A stretch of 64,000 bases of DNA from Paroedura picta (lineage: Eukaryota > Chordata > Lepidosauria > Squamata > Gekkonidae): contig NC_135386.1 in the NCBI RefSeq assembly GCF_049243985.1, positions 8,395,501 to 8,459,500 on the forward strand, read 5' to 3'. The notes beneath the pieces were generated by a model that did no database searches, was not told the DNA's origin, and saw only the letters and a program-made list of their open reading frames with translations. Below, one piece after another: positions 1 through 9,993 of this stretch. Position 1 is the stretch's first letter. Every line of letters begins with the position of its first letter. The translations under genes and the position numbers were made by a program.

Positions 1-238
1 TTATCTGTGTTTCAGCAGAGGCCTTTGTGTGGCACAGAGTTACTCAGCGTGCAAGTTGGCACTGCCCCACGTAGATGATCTCCTTGGTGTGCCAACTCAA
101 GACGCCCTCTGAACTCGCTGCCTCTTTGCAAGGCGATATCTCCGGCCGACTGCCTAGCGTCCCGTCCTCCCGGGTGAATCATTGAAAGCCCAAGGCCCAG
201 CGGAGCTTTTCCAAGCACTCCCCACCCGGCCCGCTTAC

Positions 239-629
239 CGACCAGCTCCCCCGTCATGAAGAGGAGATAGAGGATGGCCGCGAGGATCAGGCGCCGTTTC
301 ACCGTCCTCTGCTTCAGCAGTTCCCTCTGCTTGTCGCAATTCTTACAAGGGTCCGGGCCGGCGGCGGAGGGCGGCCGCTGAGGAGGGGGCTCCCCGTCCA
401 GGAAGGCGTCCTCGGTGTGGGGCCCCAAGCGGGCCCCGTTGGCCGGGGCCTCCGGCGCCCCGTCGGGCCCATCGTCGGACACCACCACGCGGAGTTTGTT
501 GAACCTGGGGTAGTCCTCGTCGCCGGCCTCGTCGGAGAAGTCGAAGGCGCTGGAGTCGTTCAGGAACAGGGGGTCCTCCCGCTTCCTCAGCACCGACTTC
601 AGGCTGCTCCAGAGGCCGGAGCTGGCCAT
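239..629 (-). CDS. SLC30A4: SLC30A4 (ZnT4) first coding exon, partial gene
   Basis: This exon encodes the first 130 residues of zinc transporter 4, a cation-diffusion-facilitator protein that moves zinc from the cytosol into endosomal and secretory vesicles. The ATG is at 629-627. The exon ends with a GTAAGC donor at 238-233, in phase 1. The cytosolic N-terminus has the family signature [19 protein letters not shown], then RFNKLRVVV, a CxxC-like [15 protein letters not shown] stretch, and the start of the first membrane helix ([17 protein letters not shown]). Alignment from memory with human SLC30A4 is clear across the whole exon. The remaining exons lie left of base 1. The gene is divergent from BLOC1S6, as in human. 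The open frame continues past the donor to base 12, but those residues are intronic. Confidence 0.95.
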
Positions 630-720
630 AGCAGGCGGGCGGCCAGCAACGCGGCTGCGGTGGGGTCAGCGCCGGGGGTGCCTCCTCAGGTGCGGCGGCC
701 CTCCATGTCGCTTTGGGTCA
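240..720. promoter_or_regulatory. CpG-rich island over SLC30A4 exon 1
   Basis: This is a dense run of CpG and GC-rich sequence covering the coding part of SLC30A4 exon 1 and about 90 bases upstream. On the minus strand a possible acceptor (CTGACCCCACCGCAG) lies about 20-35 bases before the ATG, so an upstream non-coding exon is possible. The reading is by eye only. Confidence 0.6.
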
Positions 721-775
721 CCCGGGAGGGACCAGACGGGCGCCAACAGAGGCTGAAACATGCAAAAACAGATGG

Positions 776-1535
776 CAGTCAGTGCTCGGGGAGGCCCACG
801 GACATTTGGAAGACGCTTTGCCTGGCCCCAGGACACAATCCCACCCTGGGTGAGTCAACCTGTGGTCCTCCAGGGGTCCGTGGACTACAATTCCCATGAG
901 TCCCCGCCAGCGTCTGTCAGCGCCAGCAGCCAGTGCTTGGGGAGGCCCACGGACATTTGGAAGACGCTTTGCCCGGCCCCAGGACACAATCCCACCCTGC
1001 GTTAGTCAACCTGTGGTCCTGCAGAGGTCCGTGGACTACAATCCCCATGAGCCCCCGCCAGCGTCCGTCAGTGTCAGCAGTCAGTGCTCGGGAGGCCCAC
1101 GGACATTTGGAAGACGCTTTGCCCGGCCCCAGGACACAACAATCCCACCCTGCGTTAGTCAACCTGTGGTCCTCCAGAGGTCCGTGGACTACAATCCCCA
1201 TGAGCCCCCGCCAGCGTCCGTCAGTGTCAGCAGTCAGTGCTCGGGGAGGCCCACGGACATTTGGAAGACGCTTTGCCCGGCCCCAGGACACAACAATCCC
1301 ACCCTGGGCGAGTCCACCTGTGGTCCTCCAGAGGTCCGTGGACTACAATCCCCATGAGCCCCTGCCAGCGTCCGTCAGTGCCAGCAGTCACTGCTCCGGG
1401 AGGCCCGTGGACATTTGGAAGACGCTTTGCCCGGCCCCAGGACACAACAATCCCACCCTGGGCGAGTCAACCTGTGGCCCTCCAGAGGTCCGCGGACTAC
1501 AATTCCCATGAGCCCCTGGCAGGGGCTCATGGGAA
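776..1535. repeat. Tandem array, five copies of a 151-154 bp unit containing a MITE fragment
   Basis: Units start at 776, 927, 1078, 1231 and 1385 (spacing 151, 151, 153, 154). Each unit has a non-MITE part (CAGTCAGTGCTCGGGGAGG, then GGACATTTGGAAGACGC) joined to about 70 bp of the left arm of the local palindromic MITE (GTCAACCTGTGGTCCTCCAG ... GGACTACAATCCCCATGAG). The copies are very similar to one another. The open frames across it on both strands come from the repetition and GC content, not from a gene. It lies between SLC30A4 exon 1 and the upstream CpG island. Confidence 0.93.
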
Positions 1536-1572
1536 CTGAAGTCCACGGACCTCTGGAGGACCACAGGTAGAC
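1500..1572. mobile_element. Inverted MITE pieces ending the tandem array
   Basis: The last array unit runs into an inverted copy of the same sequence (GAGCCCCTGGCAGGGGCTC centre), followed by a diverged right arm ending near 1572. The array probably began at a complete palindromic MITE at this point. Confidence 0.65.
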
Positions 1573-1576
1573 CCCC

Positions 1577-2135
1577 GTGGCCAAGGGCTTTACCGCGCGG
1601 TCAACTGGCGGCGCCTCGGGGCAGGGGCCTCCGCCGTCTCCATGCGCCCTCCGGGGCGGCGGCGCTCATGGCCAACGGCGGCGCCTTCCCGCGGGCGGCA
1701 GCTCCGGAACAATGGGAGGCGCGCACGGGAGACCCACGCAGGCAGCCAGCCAGCCAGCCGGACGGGCACGGGGCCGGGGCCGAGGAGGGGCCGGGGTCCC
1801 GTTACCTGGGGGCTCTGTCCGCGCTCCAGCGCTGCGGCTCAGGCCATTCCCTGCCGCGCTGCTGCTCTGGCTGCGGCTGATGCGCGCTCGGGGCACGGCG
1901 GCGGGCGCTGCGCGGCGGGCGAAGGAGAGGGCGAGGGCGGGCGGCGACACTGGCGCTGGCCCTGGCATGCCTCCTCCGCCGCGGCCGGACCCCTCCCCTC
2001 CCCTCCCCTCCTGGCCCGCCCGGGGGAGGCGCTGCCAATGGGAACGCCGCGCGTCCAGAGGCGCTTCCAAGCGAGGGGCCCGCCCCCCTCCCCTCCCCTC
2101 CCCTCCCCCCGAGCTGTGGCTCGCCAGATGTCCAC
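1577..2135. promoter_or_regulatory. Upstream CpG island, possible SLC30A4 promoter with non-coding exon
   Basis: This is very GC- and CpG-rich sequence with CCCCTCCCCTCCCC tracts near 1991-2010 and 2085-2112. On the minus strand CAG|GTAACG makes a good donor at 1805-1800. A non-coding first exon of SLC30A4 could therefore end at about 1806 and splice to an acceptor just upstream of the ATG at 629. Long open frames on both strands look like GC artefacts. The exon assignment is inference. Confidence 0.5.
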
Positions 2136-2235
2136 GGACTACAATCCCCATGAGCCCATGCCATGCCCGCAGGAGCTCGTGGGGATTGTAGTCCACGGAC
2201 CTCTGGAGAGCTGCAGTTTGGCAAGCCCTGGGTTG
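2119..2235. mobile_element. Palindromic hAT MITE, diverged copy
   Basis: The arms are CCAGATGTCCACGGACTACA and an inverted GGATTGTAGTCCACGGACC, around a GCCATGC-type centre. The termini are eroded. Confidence 0.75.
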
Positions 2236-2252
2236 CAGAGAGCCATGGACTA

Positions 2253-2382
2253 CAACAGGGGTATAGTCAAAGTGCGGCCCTCCAGATGTCCGTGGACTAC
2301 AGTTCCCATGAGCCCCTGCCACCGTTCGCTGGGGATTGTAGTCCGTGGACATCTGGAGGGCCGCAGTTTGGCTACCCCTGGA
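2253..2382. mobile_element. Palindromic hAT MITE copy
   Basis: It starts CAGGGGTATAGTCAAAGTGC and ends GGCTACCCCTG, with both arms containing the GGACTACA / TGTAGTCC core. It is nearly full length with point differences. Confidence 0.85.
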
Positions 2383-2460
2383 CTACAATCGCCATGCTGG
2401 CAGGGGCTCGTGGGAATTGTAGTCTACGGACATCTGGAGAGCTACAGTTTGACCACATGG
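2383..2460. mobile_element. MITE right-half fragment
   Basis: It has GCTGGCAGGGGCTCGTGGG, then TGTAGTCTACGGACATCTGG and a TTTGACC end. It abuts the copy at 2253-2382, giving a cluster of three. Confidence 0.7.
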
Positions 2461-2533
2461 GTTGCAGAAGCCTTGCCAGAATAAAACTTGGCACCTTGAT
2501 GAACAGATTGGTGCGAGGATTACTTACCTAGAG

Positions 2534-2600
2534 CAGGGGTAGTCAACCTGTGGTCCTCCAGATGTTCATGGACTACAATTCCCCGAGCCCCATCTTCAAA
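2534..2600. mobile_element. MITE left-half fragment
   Basis: CAGGGGTAGTCAACCTGTGG through ACTACAATTCCCCGAGCCCC, then unrelated sequence. The right half is absent. Confidence 0.85.
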
Positions 2601-3142
2601 TGTCGAAGCAAATGATTAACCGAAAGCCGATGCACAAAGGCCATTAACTGAAAATAAACCGCTTGACATGACACGGAACTGGCATGTTGAAACGTACATT
2701 TCCTTCCAAACGCTAGTTGTTGAGAGTCTTTCATGAGGAAGTCGTACCCATCAGGTCTAGAGATGAGTAATAAATATATGCAGGAACAGCCTGCATGACT
2801 GTTTTAATGTACAGGCCTGGATCTGTGCATCGTTTGCACTTGAAGCAGATCCAAAATAGCAGATCCGGAGTGAGATTTGAGTTCTGAGACTCCTTGGAGA
2901 CAAACAAAAAGCCCCCTTCATCCGATAAAAGCTTTGACTTCCAAAATCTTACACCCCAAAACTCTTGTGCTGTTGGACTTGAATCTACCTGTTCTTCTGT
3001 CAGACCAAAACAACTACCCTCTTAAACTAGACTGACTCAATAACTAAAAATCTTCTCAGTATGGTCCCTGAACAGAGAGAAACCCCATTGCAGCAGCTAG
3101 GAAAGTGAATTTGTTGTGCATTCAAACCTCGGGTGAATATTT
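2600..3142. other. Unassigned intergenic stretch
   Basis: I see no gene, recognisable repeat or long open frame here. Confidence 0.5.
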
Positions 3143-3279
3143 AGGGGTAGTCAAACGGCGGCCCTCCAGATGTCCATGGACTACAATTCCCAGGAGCCCC
3201 CTGCCAGCGAACGCTGGCAGGGGGCTCCTGGGAATTGTAGTCCATGGACATCTGGAGGCCCACAGTTTGACTACCCCTG
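3143..3279. mobile_element. Palindromic hAT MITE, near-perfect hairpin
   Basis: Both halves are nearly perfect reverse complements around CCCTGCCAGCGAACGCTGGC. The ends are AGGGGTAGTCAAAC and GTTTGACTACCCCTG. Flanks (ATTTA/ATTTAA) suggest a worn target duplication. Each arm contains ACTACAATTCCCA. Confidence 0.92.
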
Positions 3280-3462
3280 ATTTAAGGGAACCACAGAAAT
3301 GGTTAGAAAAGGAGATGGTGTTTTCTCTGAGTTCCAGCCTTCAGAGGGGGCTATGCTTAGTTTAGGGTAGATAAGTCAGGACCCTAGATTTCCAGTGGTT
3401 AGTCTCTGGTCTTTTATTACTGTCTCCTTCGAAGTGGACTGGTAGGTCTCAGAAAATCCAGC

Positions 3463-3560
3463 TGGCCTCTTATTATTATATTTATATATCGCCCTCCCCG
3501 GAAGCTCAGGGGGGTTTACATAAAACGCATAAACAATACAAGAAACAATCCATAGCATAG
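3463..3560 (-). mobile_element. L2-like LINE 3' end
   Basis: TTATATATCGCCCTCCCCGG followed by a TTTACATAAAACGC tract is the reverse of the common squamate LINE tail (GGGCGGTATATAAAT...). Only the 3' end is present. Confidence 0.65.
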
Positions 3561-3928
3561 AAGTAACATCGTCTTCCTCCTTTTGCGATTCTTTGTCTCT
3601 TTCTCGGAGAAGACTCTCCATCTCTTCCCATCCAAGCTGGCTAGGCTAGATTATAACTCCTATCTCGACGCTGCGCTAACAGGAAATGCATTTCCTTTCA
3701 TAAAACAGTTATATAAGCCTGAAGGAGCCTGCTTAATCGTGCTTGGTTTTTTTTTTTTCCTTACTGTACTCACAATAGAGCAATTTTTTTACTGCAGTTG
3801 TACTTGGCCTTGAGCATTCTGCTACCTAACAAAGGAATTTGTCTACATGCATCTTCCAGCAGAAAGAACAGGCATTAAGATTCCAGTTAGCAAGAATTCT
3901 AGTAAAAAAAAAATTAGAAATTAGTAGT

Positions 3929-4146
3929 GTTGCAGTGGTGTACTGGTTAGGAGTGTGGACTTCTCATCTTGCGAGCCAGGTTTGATTCCCTGGGTGACCT
4001 TGGCCCCAAGGAATATCAGGGCTCTCTCAGCCTCATCCACCCCACAGGGTGTCTGTTGTGGGGAGAGGAAAGGGAAGGCAATTGTAAACTGCTTTGAGAC
4101 TCCTTCGGGTAGAAAAAAGCGGCATATAAGAACCAACTCTTCTTCT
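3929..4146 (+). mobile_element. tRNA-derived CORE-type SINE
   Basis: The tRNA-like head (GTGTACTGGTTAGGAGTGTGG ending GGTTTGATTCCC) leads into the CORE motif GGGTGACCTTGG, a GTTGTGGGGAGAGGAAAGG body and a GCATATAAGAACCAACTCTT tail with TTC repeats. The middle is slightly deleted. Confidence 0.85.
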
Positions 4147-4149
4147 AAA

Positions 4150-4620
4150 TCTTCAATTGGAAACAATTGTGCAATCTTAGAGGAAAAGAGAGGTACCAGA
4201 GCTCATGTTTTGATAGAAGAAAAGTTGGGTAACTATACATGCGCACAAATTAACTTTGTCGGTCTTAAAAGTGTAACTGCACTCAGACTTTGTGCTAAGA
4301 ATTCATTCTGTATACTGTGATTCTTGCTTTGCTGATTGTATTTCTATTTGCTCCGATCGCCTTTCGGCCTTTTGATCGGATCCCTTTTTCGTTTGATTTC
4401 CACCCAAACAGGAGTTAGGATGAAAAATGGAACCACTTCATCACAGTTCAGGAGAATGTAGCCTGAGATGCAAACCCCTTACCATTCAGAAATGGAATAA
4501 GATTGTGGTGTGTGTGAGAGATGAGATTTTACATTTCCTCCGGAATGCATCTGTTTGGTGGAGTTAACCCACCCAATTAGATACAGAGACGGAAAAATTC
4601 AGCAGGTATATTGCTAGAAA
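4150..4620. other. Unassigned stretch with a short hairpin
   Basis: No gene is visible. TCCGATC at about 4350 pairs with GATCGGA at about 4374, around a CTTTCGGCCTTTT loop. The loop resembles the 5' end of U2 snRNA for about 19 bases only. Confidence 0.4.
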
Positions 4621-4622
4621 AC

Positions 4623-4623
<1 letters not shown>

Positions 4624-4665
<42 letters not shown>

Positions 4666-4670
4666 GTCAA
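4624..4670. repeat. (AATC)n microsatellite
   Basis: About eleven uninterrupted AATC/ATCA units. Confidence 0.95.
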
Positions 4671-4844
4671 ATTTTATCACAGCAATTGCCTGCCACGACA
4701 AAAGCTATAAAACAGTAGAATAAAAATTAATGGTTAATAAAACAGATCAACCTAGAGGTAAAAGCTATTCAGAAGCTATACTTGGTGGTCAGATCTTAAT
4801 TAAAATTGCACAGGACTTTCAACCGAGGCGGTGGTAGAAGTGTT

Positions 4845-5115
4845 ATGAAGAAGAGTTGGTTCTTACTTGCTGCTTTTCTCTACCCAAAGGAGTCTCAAAG
4901 TGGCTCACAATAACCTTCCCTTTCCTCTCCCCACAACAGACACCCTGTGAGGTGGGTGAGGCTGAGAGAGCTCTGAGATTAATGCTCGGTCAGAACAGCT
5001 TTATCAGGGCTGTGGCGAGCCCAAGGTCACCCAGCTGGCTGCATGTGGAGGAGTGGGGAATCAAACCAGATTAGAAGTCCACACTCCTTAACACTACACC
5101 AAACTGGCTCTCCCA
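4845..5115 (-). mobile_element. tRNA-derived CORE-type SINE
   Basis: This is an inverted copy with its tail at 4850 (GAAGAAGAGTTGGTTCTTA), the CORE block near 5020 and the tRNA-like head to about 5115. It is nearly complete. Confidence 0.87.
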
Positions 5116-5654
5116 TAAGGGGCTTTTTTTAATCCTCTTCATCCTCAACCTTGCTAGAAAACCCAAAAACACGACTTAACCTCTGTTGGCTGGGTTTTGT
5201 TTTTGCTTTTAATTTACAAGATCAAGTTAGTCCTCACTCACCGCCGCAGGTCTCCTTCATTCACCCATCTAAAAGCGTTACGATCTCCTTCTGAAATGGA
5301 TGGGATTTTAAAAGGTTCTCCTTCAGGTGTGTTGCCGGTCAGGTGACTTCCCGGCCAAAGTCCGGCAAGAAAAGCCCATCTGCAGACAAGCCAGGTGTTT
5401 CTGCATGAAAAACTCCCAAGGTGAGCAGGAGTGCAGATGTGTTTATCCCCGAAAAAACAGCCTGATGGGAACGAAGCCATATTCACTGTCTGCAGAATGC
5501 GAAGAGCCCTTGAAGGTTCTTAAGGAAAAAAGAAAAGAAAACGCAGGACAATGAGGAAATCACCCTCCTTGAGTCTCTAAGATGTTATTGCATCTCAGAA
5601 GGGAATTTTCCAGATTGGCTGTTGTGAGTTTCCTGGGGTATACACTTTGGCACA

Positions 5655-5795
5655 GAAAGATTCCCCTCTTGCCTTGTCCTGCCTCTGAAGATGCCAGCCA
5701 CAGTTACTGGGAAAATGTCAGGGACTAAGACTACTACGTTACAACCACACACCCTGGAAAACCCACTACAGCCTGCTGTGAAAGCCTTCGCCAGT
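5655..5795 (+). repeat. Interspersed repeat of unknown class
   Basis: CTGAAGATGCCAGCCACAG, then GGGAAAATGTCAGG, ACCCTGGAAAACCCACTAC and GTGAAAGCCTTCG match a repeat I recall as widespread in sauropsid genomes. I cannot name its family. Confidence 0.5.
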
Positions 5796-5799
5796 TCCC

Positions 5800-6300
5800 A
5801 AAATATTTATCTCCTCCCTAGGCCTTGTGGGCCACGGCTGCACTAAGTTTAAACTCATCTAGAACAGATCTAGGGATACCAACTACCTGGAGAAAAAAAT
5901 GTCTCACTCCTTGATGGGACATTGGACCATGGAAAAGACCAGCTGCTAGTGCATTGCTTGAAACAGACCTGTCTCCTGAAGTTGCGGGGAAATTAGCCAT
6001 GCTAAGAGATGAAGATTTGCGAGAGGTAACAAGCAGGCCTCTCCACCAGCTAATCAACGGGGAGGATCTCGGCATAAATCTCAGGCAAGGGCAGACTTTA
6101 GAAATTAACAAAAAGGATTTGTATTGCAAAAGACAAGTCCCTAACATACAAGCACACAAATTTAAACACAGACACGCAGAGGAAATAACAGAGGTGATCG
6201 GGGTGAAAGGGATAGCATTTTCAGATCGGAGGACGTTATAATTACCGTTCGATGTGAGGCAGGCCAGTCCTGGAAGGGAAGGCACAGCAGCCCATTTCAC
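5800..6300. other. Unassigned intergenic stretch
   Basis: The 95-codon plus-strand frame at 5954-6241 and the 160-codon minus-strand frame at 5818-6300 show no recognisable domain. I do not support either as a gene. Confidence 0.4.
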
Positions 6301-6316
6301 AAGCTGGGACTTGGGT

Positions 6317-6605
6317 AAGGTAAAGGTAAAGGTATCCCCTGTGCAAGCACCGAGTCATGTCTGACCCTTGGGGTGACGCCCTCTAGCGTTTTCATGGCAG
6401 ACTCAATACGGGGTGGTTTGCCAGTGCCTTCCCCAGTCATTACCGTTTACCCCCCAGCAAGCTGGGTACTCATTTTACCAACCTCGGAAGGATGGAAGGC
6501 TGAGTCTACCTTGAGCCGGCTGCTGGGATCGAACTCCCAGCCTCATGGGCAGAACTTCAGACAGCATGTCTGCTGCCTTACCACTCTGCGCCACAAGAGG
6601 CTCTT
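6317..6605 (-). mobile_element. Sauria-type SINE with 13 bp target duplication
   Basis: This is a complete inverted copy. The tail AGGTAAAGGTATCCCC lies on the left, the Bov-B-like GTCATGTCTGACCC block follows, and the tRNA-derived head (B box GGGATCGAACTCCC, then GCGCCACAAGAGGCTC) lies on the right. The flanking repeat TGGGACTTGGGTA is present on both sides. Confidence 0.93.
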
Positions 6606-6609
6606 GGGA

Positions 6610-7550
6610 CTTGGGTATGGAAAGCCAAAACACGGCAAGGTTGGACATCCTCCGTCTCTTTTTTACAGCCTTGATTTGCATCTCAAGGCTAAAATTGCAC
6701 ATGGCAATCCTGATAACACTGTCTTGATGGGATGAATGGGGCAATATCAAGAATGTCGACAAGGTGTCGTTCTGGCCAGGTGTCCTGATAATGCTGGCAT
6801 GACGTCATCTGAGAAGTCTCAATCTGTGGTTGGGGAAGCCCTGAGGAGGGATTTCCCATGCAAAGTTGCTAACGATCCCCTGAGCCTTAGGGGAGGGCAG
6901 TATATAAATGCTATAAACAAATACTTTTAAAAAGTGCTTTATTGCAGATGGGTGCTTGACATTCCTGGGGGAGGCTTGGATGGGAAATCGAACTAGGGGC
7001 ATTTGCTTTGGGCAAACAGGAAGGGAAAAGATATTTAGTAGGCGGCAGGATTAAGAGACCTTCTGCGGTAGGCCATAGTCTTGCAGATAATACATCAGGA
7101 CGGTGTTGGAAAAGGAGGGGAAATAGCTATTTACTTATTAGATTTGCAGTTCACCCCCCTCCAAAAATGACCTCCGAGCAGCTATCAGGGGCCCTTCCCC
7201 AGGTCAGGTGCAAGGTTACCTGTTGGACAAAACCGAGTCTGCCAGGAGTGTACCTTTTCCCAAGATTGCTGAGTGCAGATATCGATGTCCAGCCTCTCGG
7301 ACCAAAACTGATACATTCTGGTGTGTTTCCAATCCACAGGGATGATGGCCAAGTCATAGTGGGGTGCAGGCAGGATAAGCACAGGGTGTTTGTAGACAAA
7401 CTTCCCCACAGAGCAAGGGTGGACCTGACTACGTACGGACACACAGTACGTTTCTGTTTTCTCCAGTTCAGTTGGCAACCACAGATCTGCTCAGTGGGGT
7501 GATTTTTGCAGTACATGTTCTTGACTCAACAAGAGGCTCGGCTGGCTTAA
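6610..7550. other. Unassigned stretch with a short L2-like end
   Basis: Bases 6878-6925 (CCTGAGCCTTAGGGGAGGG then CAGTATATAAATGC) are a plus-strand L2-like 3' end. The rest holds nothing I recognise. The 164-codon frame at 7008-7502 has overlapping antisense frames and no domain. Confidence 0.45.
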
Positions 7551-7555
7551 GGCAT

Positions 7556-7893
7556 TAGAGCAGCCTTCCTACCGAGAAACCCCTGAAATATCCTTCAGGC
7601 CTTGAGAAACCCCAGAAGTGACACAATCGTGCAGAATAGGGTTGGGGAGCAGAGCTGTGGACACGCCCACCTGGGGCCCCTCCCCTTCCCACCCCTTCCA
7701 GGCCCATCATTGGCCATTTTGGGAGGGGGGGGAACACACCAACATGACCATATATGGTCATAACACCTGATAAATGTTTAACAAATTAAAATATATATAT
7801 ATATTAAAAAAACATTAACTCCCACCCATTCGGGAGACCTTTCCAGGGCCGCTAAGAAACCCCAGGGTTTCATGACCCCCTGGTTTATGCGGC
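7556..7893. mobile_element. MITE of the GAGAAACCCC family
   Basis: It shares GAGAAACCCC, CCTTCAGGCCTTGAG, GTGGACACGCCCACCTGGGG, the palindrome CATGACCATATATGGTCAT and CTCCCACCCATTCGGG with copies at 31.8, 33.8 and 37.2 kb. The length and partly inverted ends suggest a non-autonomous hAT-like element. Confidence 0.75.
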
Positions 7894-8364
7894 TTTTCAT
7901 CTTTGTTTAAACAGCGTTGTCTGTTTTATCCGCAAGGAAGCTTCCCTTTGCAATTGTTACCATTCTTTGCACAAACCTAAATCCAAACATCACAGCCAGG
8001 ACCTTTCATCTTGCAGCCAGAAACCCCAACCTCGGTTGTTTTTGCAACGGACGGACGCTGGGCCGTTAACAGAAGTGCATCTGTTATGACTTTCTAAAGA
8101 GGCTGGGGAAAGAGAGCGAAGCTGCGAGAAAAATGTGCTGACAAGTCGTCACAGAATCCCAAACCCGAGGGGTATAGCTCTCCAGCAAGGCTCCTCAGAT
8201 TGCTTTCAAATTGTACACGGGACGTGTGCACTGGCTATACGATTTCACATAAGCTGGCGTTTCGTGCCAGCGCCAACCAGCTCAAGGTGGCTTTTGTGTG
8301 CTAAGAAGCGATGGCTGCTAGAATAACACGGTGAGGAGGTAAATGGCATCCTTGCACATATGAT

Positions 8365-8492
8365 AGATCCAAGTGGGTCGCCGTGTTGGTCTGAAGGAGC
8401 ACAACAAAAAGGAGGTCCGATAGCACCTTTAAGGCCAACCAAGATTTATTCAAGGTGTGAGCTTTCGAATGCAGGCACTCTTCTGCAGACAC
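8365..8492 (+). repeat. Interspersed repeat (GTGTTGGTCTGAAG type)
   Basis: GTCGCCGTGTTGGTCTGAAG, GCACCTTTAAGGCCAACC, TTATTCAAGGTGTGAGCTTT and CACTCTTCTGCAGACA are shared with copies at 30.8, 37.5 and 55.4 kb. The class is not recognised with certainty. Confidence 0.65.
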
Positions 8493-8507
8493 AATGGAAC
8501 AAGGATC

Positions 8508-8611
8508 AGAAGAAGGAGAAGGAGAAGGAGAAGGAGAAGGAGAAGAAGAAGAAGAAGAAGAAGAAGAAGAAGAAGAAGAAGAAGAAGAAGAAGAAGAAGA
8601 AGAAGAAGAGT
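8508..8611. repeat. (GAAGGA)n/(GAA)n microsatellite grown from a SINE tail
   Basis: GAAGGAGAAGGAG runs pass into about 25 GAA units and then directly into the GAGTTGGTTCTTATATGCCG tail of the inverted SINE next door. The glutamate- or arginine-rich frames here are translations of the microsatellite. Confidence 0.93.
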
Positions 8612-8876
8612 TGGTTCTTATATGCCGCTTTTCCCTACCCGAAGGAGGCTCAAAGCGGCTTACAATTTCCTTCCCTTCCTCTCCCCACAACAGACACCCT
8701 GTGAGGGAGGTGAGATTGAGAGAGCCCTGATATTACTGCTTGGTCAGAACAGCTTTCTCAGTGCCGTGGCGAGCCCAAGGTCACCCAGCTGGCTGCATGT
8801 GGGGGAGTGCAGAATCGAACCTGGCATGCCAGATTAGAAATCTGCACTCCTAACCACTGCACCAAACTGGCTAAGC
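8608..8876 (-). mobile_element. tRNA-derived CORE-type SINE
   Basis: This is an inverted, nearly full-length copy. It has the tail at 8608, the body GGGAGGTGAGATTGAGAG, the CORE region GCCCAAGGTCACCCAGCTGG and a tRNA-like head at 8810-8876. Confidence 0.9.
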
Positions 8877-9409
8877 GACATATGGATCCTGTAAAGCGAC
8901 ATACGACGTCCGTAAGGTGAACTAACAGGAGCACACTGCTGTATGTCTATCCCCACTTCACTGCTCTTTCTGTTTTGGCTTGCATAGGCCAAGCATTCTT
9001 CCCCCAGAACAATCATCTCTTTAACCTTTGGAGGGACTGGTTACTGTGCATTCTCCCGTTTTATCGGGTTTTTTTTTTTTTTTTTTGTACAGTTCACTGA
9101 ATAAACCTTTTCAAGTTCTGCATTCCAAGGAGGCTGTGAAATAGGATAACGGCTAATTTTCTGTGCGTGACAACCAGAACTCTGGTCTGCGCATCGTTCT
9201 GGAGGTTAATGTAGCTGATCCCAAGGCCATTCAAATGTCAGGGGAAGTGACAAGTGGTTTTCTTTGGCTTTGTTTCAGGAGGTGGGCGGTTGGGTGGTTC
9301 TTGGGACACTTCAGTCATCCTGAAGGACATTCCTATCTCACCCACATTCTCCCTCCATTAGTTGCTGGAACGAGATGGTACAGGAGATAATGTTTCAAGG
9401 GGGCTTCGC

Positions 9410-9690
9410 AGAGGTTCCTGGCGGCCCGGCCTCTACCAAATACTTGGTGGAAAAGCTCTGTTTTTACAAGTCCTGCAGGACTGAGTCAGGTCCGACAAGG
9501 CCTGTGTCTCCTCTTGGAGCTCATTCCATCAGATAGGGGCTAGAACCGAAAAGGCCCTGTCCCTGATCAAAGCCAGTGCATTTCTCATGGGCCAGAGACC
9601 ACCAGCCTGTTGGAACCAGCAGAGTGCAAGATTCTTCGGGGGCATACACGGAGAGGCAGTCCCTCAGATAACATGTGTCCCGTTACTAGG
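9410..9690. mobile_element. LINE 3' UTR fragment (L2-like)
   Basis: The sequence (GGCCTCTACCAAATACTTGG, CTTGGAGCTCATTCCATCAG, AAAAGGCCCTGTCCCTG) corresponds to the LINE 3' region also seen at 25.03-25.33 kb. It is diverged, and no reverse transcriptase frame remains. Confidence 0.6.
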
Positions 9691-9717
9691 TATGCTTTTC
9701 TTCAGTTCTGGTTTTAG

Positions 9718-9993
9718 CAGAAGAAGAAGAGTTGGTTTTTATATGCCACTTTTTTTCTACTAGGAGTCTCAAAGCGGCTTCCAATCCCCTTCCCATCCCT
9801 CTCCCTGCAACAAGCACCCTGTGAGGTAGGTGGGGTTGAGAGAGCTCTGACAGAACTGCTGTGTGAACAGCTCTATCAGTGCTGTGACAAGCCCAAGGTC
9901 ACCCAGCTGGTTGCATGTGGATAGGGAGTGGGAATCAAACCCGGCTTGCCAGATTAGAAGCCACTGCTCCTAACCACTACACCAAGCTGGCAC
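9718..9993 (-). mobile_element. tRNA-derived CORE-type SINE
   Basis: The inverted copy has the AGAAGAAGAGTTGGTTTTTA tail on the left, the CORE sequence AGCCCAAGGTCACCCAGCTG near 9890, and the head to about 9993. Confidence 0.9.

Noticed and set aside
760-1511. Repeated-peptide frames over the 151-154 bp array
   Set aside because: They are translations of a tandem array containing transposon sequence; splice or start evidence is lacking.
1577-2484. Long frames of 204, 228 and 280 codons near SLC30A4
   Set aside because: They overlap one another on both strands, cover a CpG island and MITE copies, and match no protein I know.
4350-4395. Possible U2 snRNA fragment
   Set aside because: The likeness to the U2 5' end covers only about 19 bases, then stops. 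No branch-recognition or Sm site follows.
7008-7516. A 164-codon plus-strand and 121-codon minus-strand frame
   Set aside because: Antisense to one another, no family resemblance, no nearby promoter or splice context.
8457-8837. Poly-Arg, poly-Lys, poly-Glu and poly-Ser frames
   Set aside because: All are readings of the GAA microsatellite plus a SINE.
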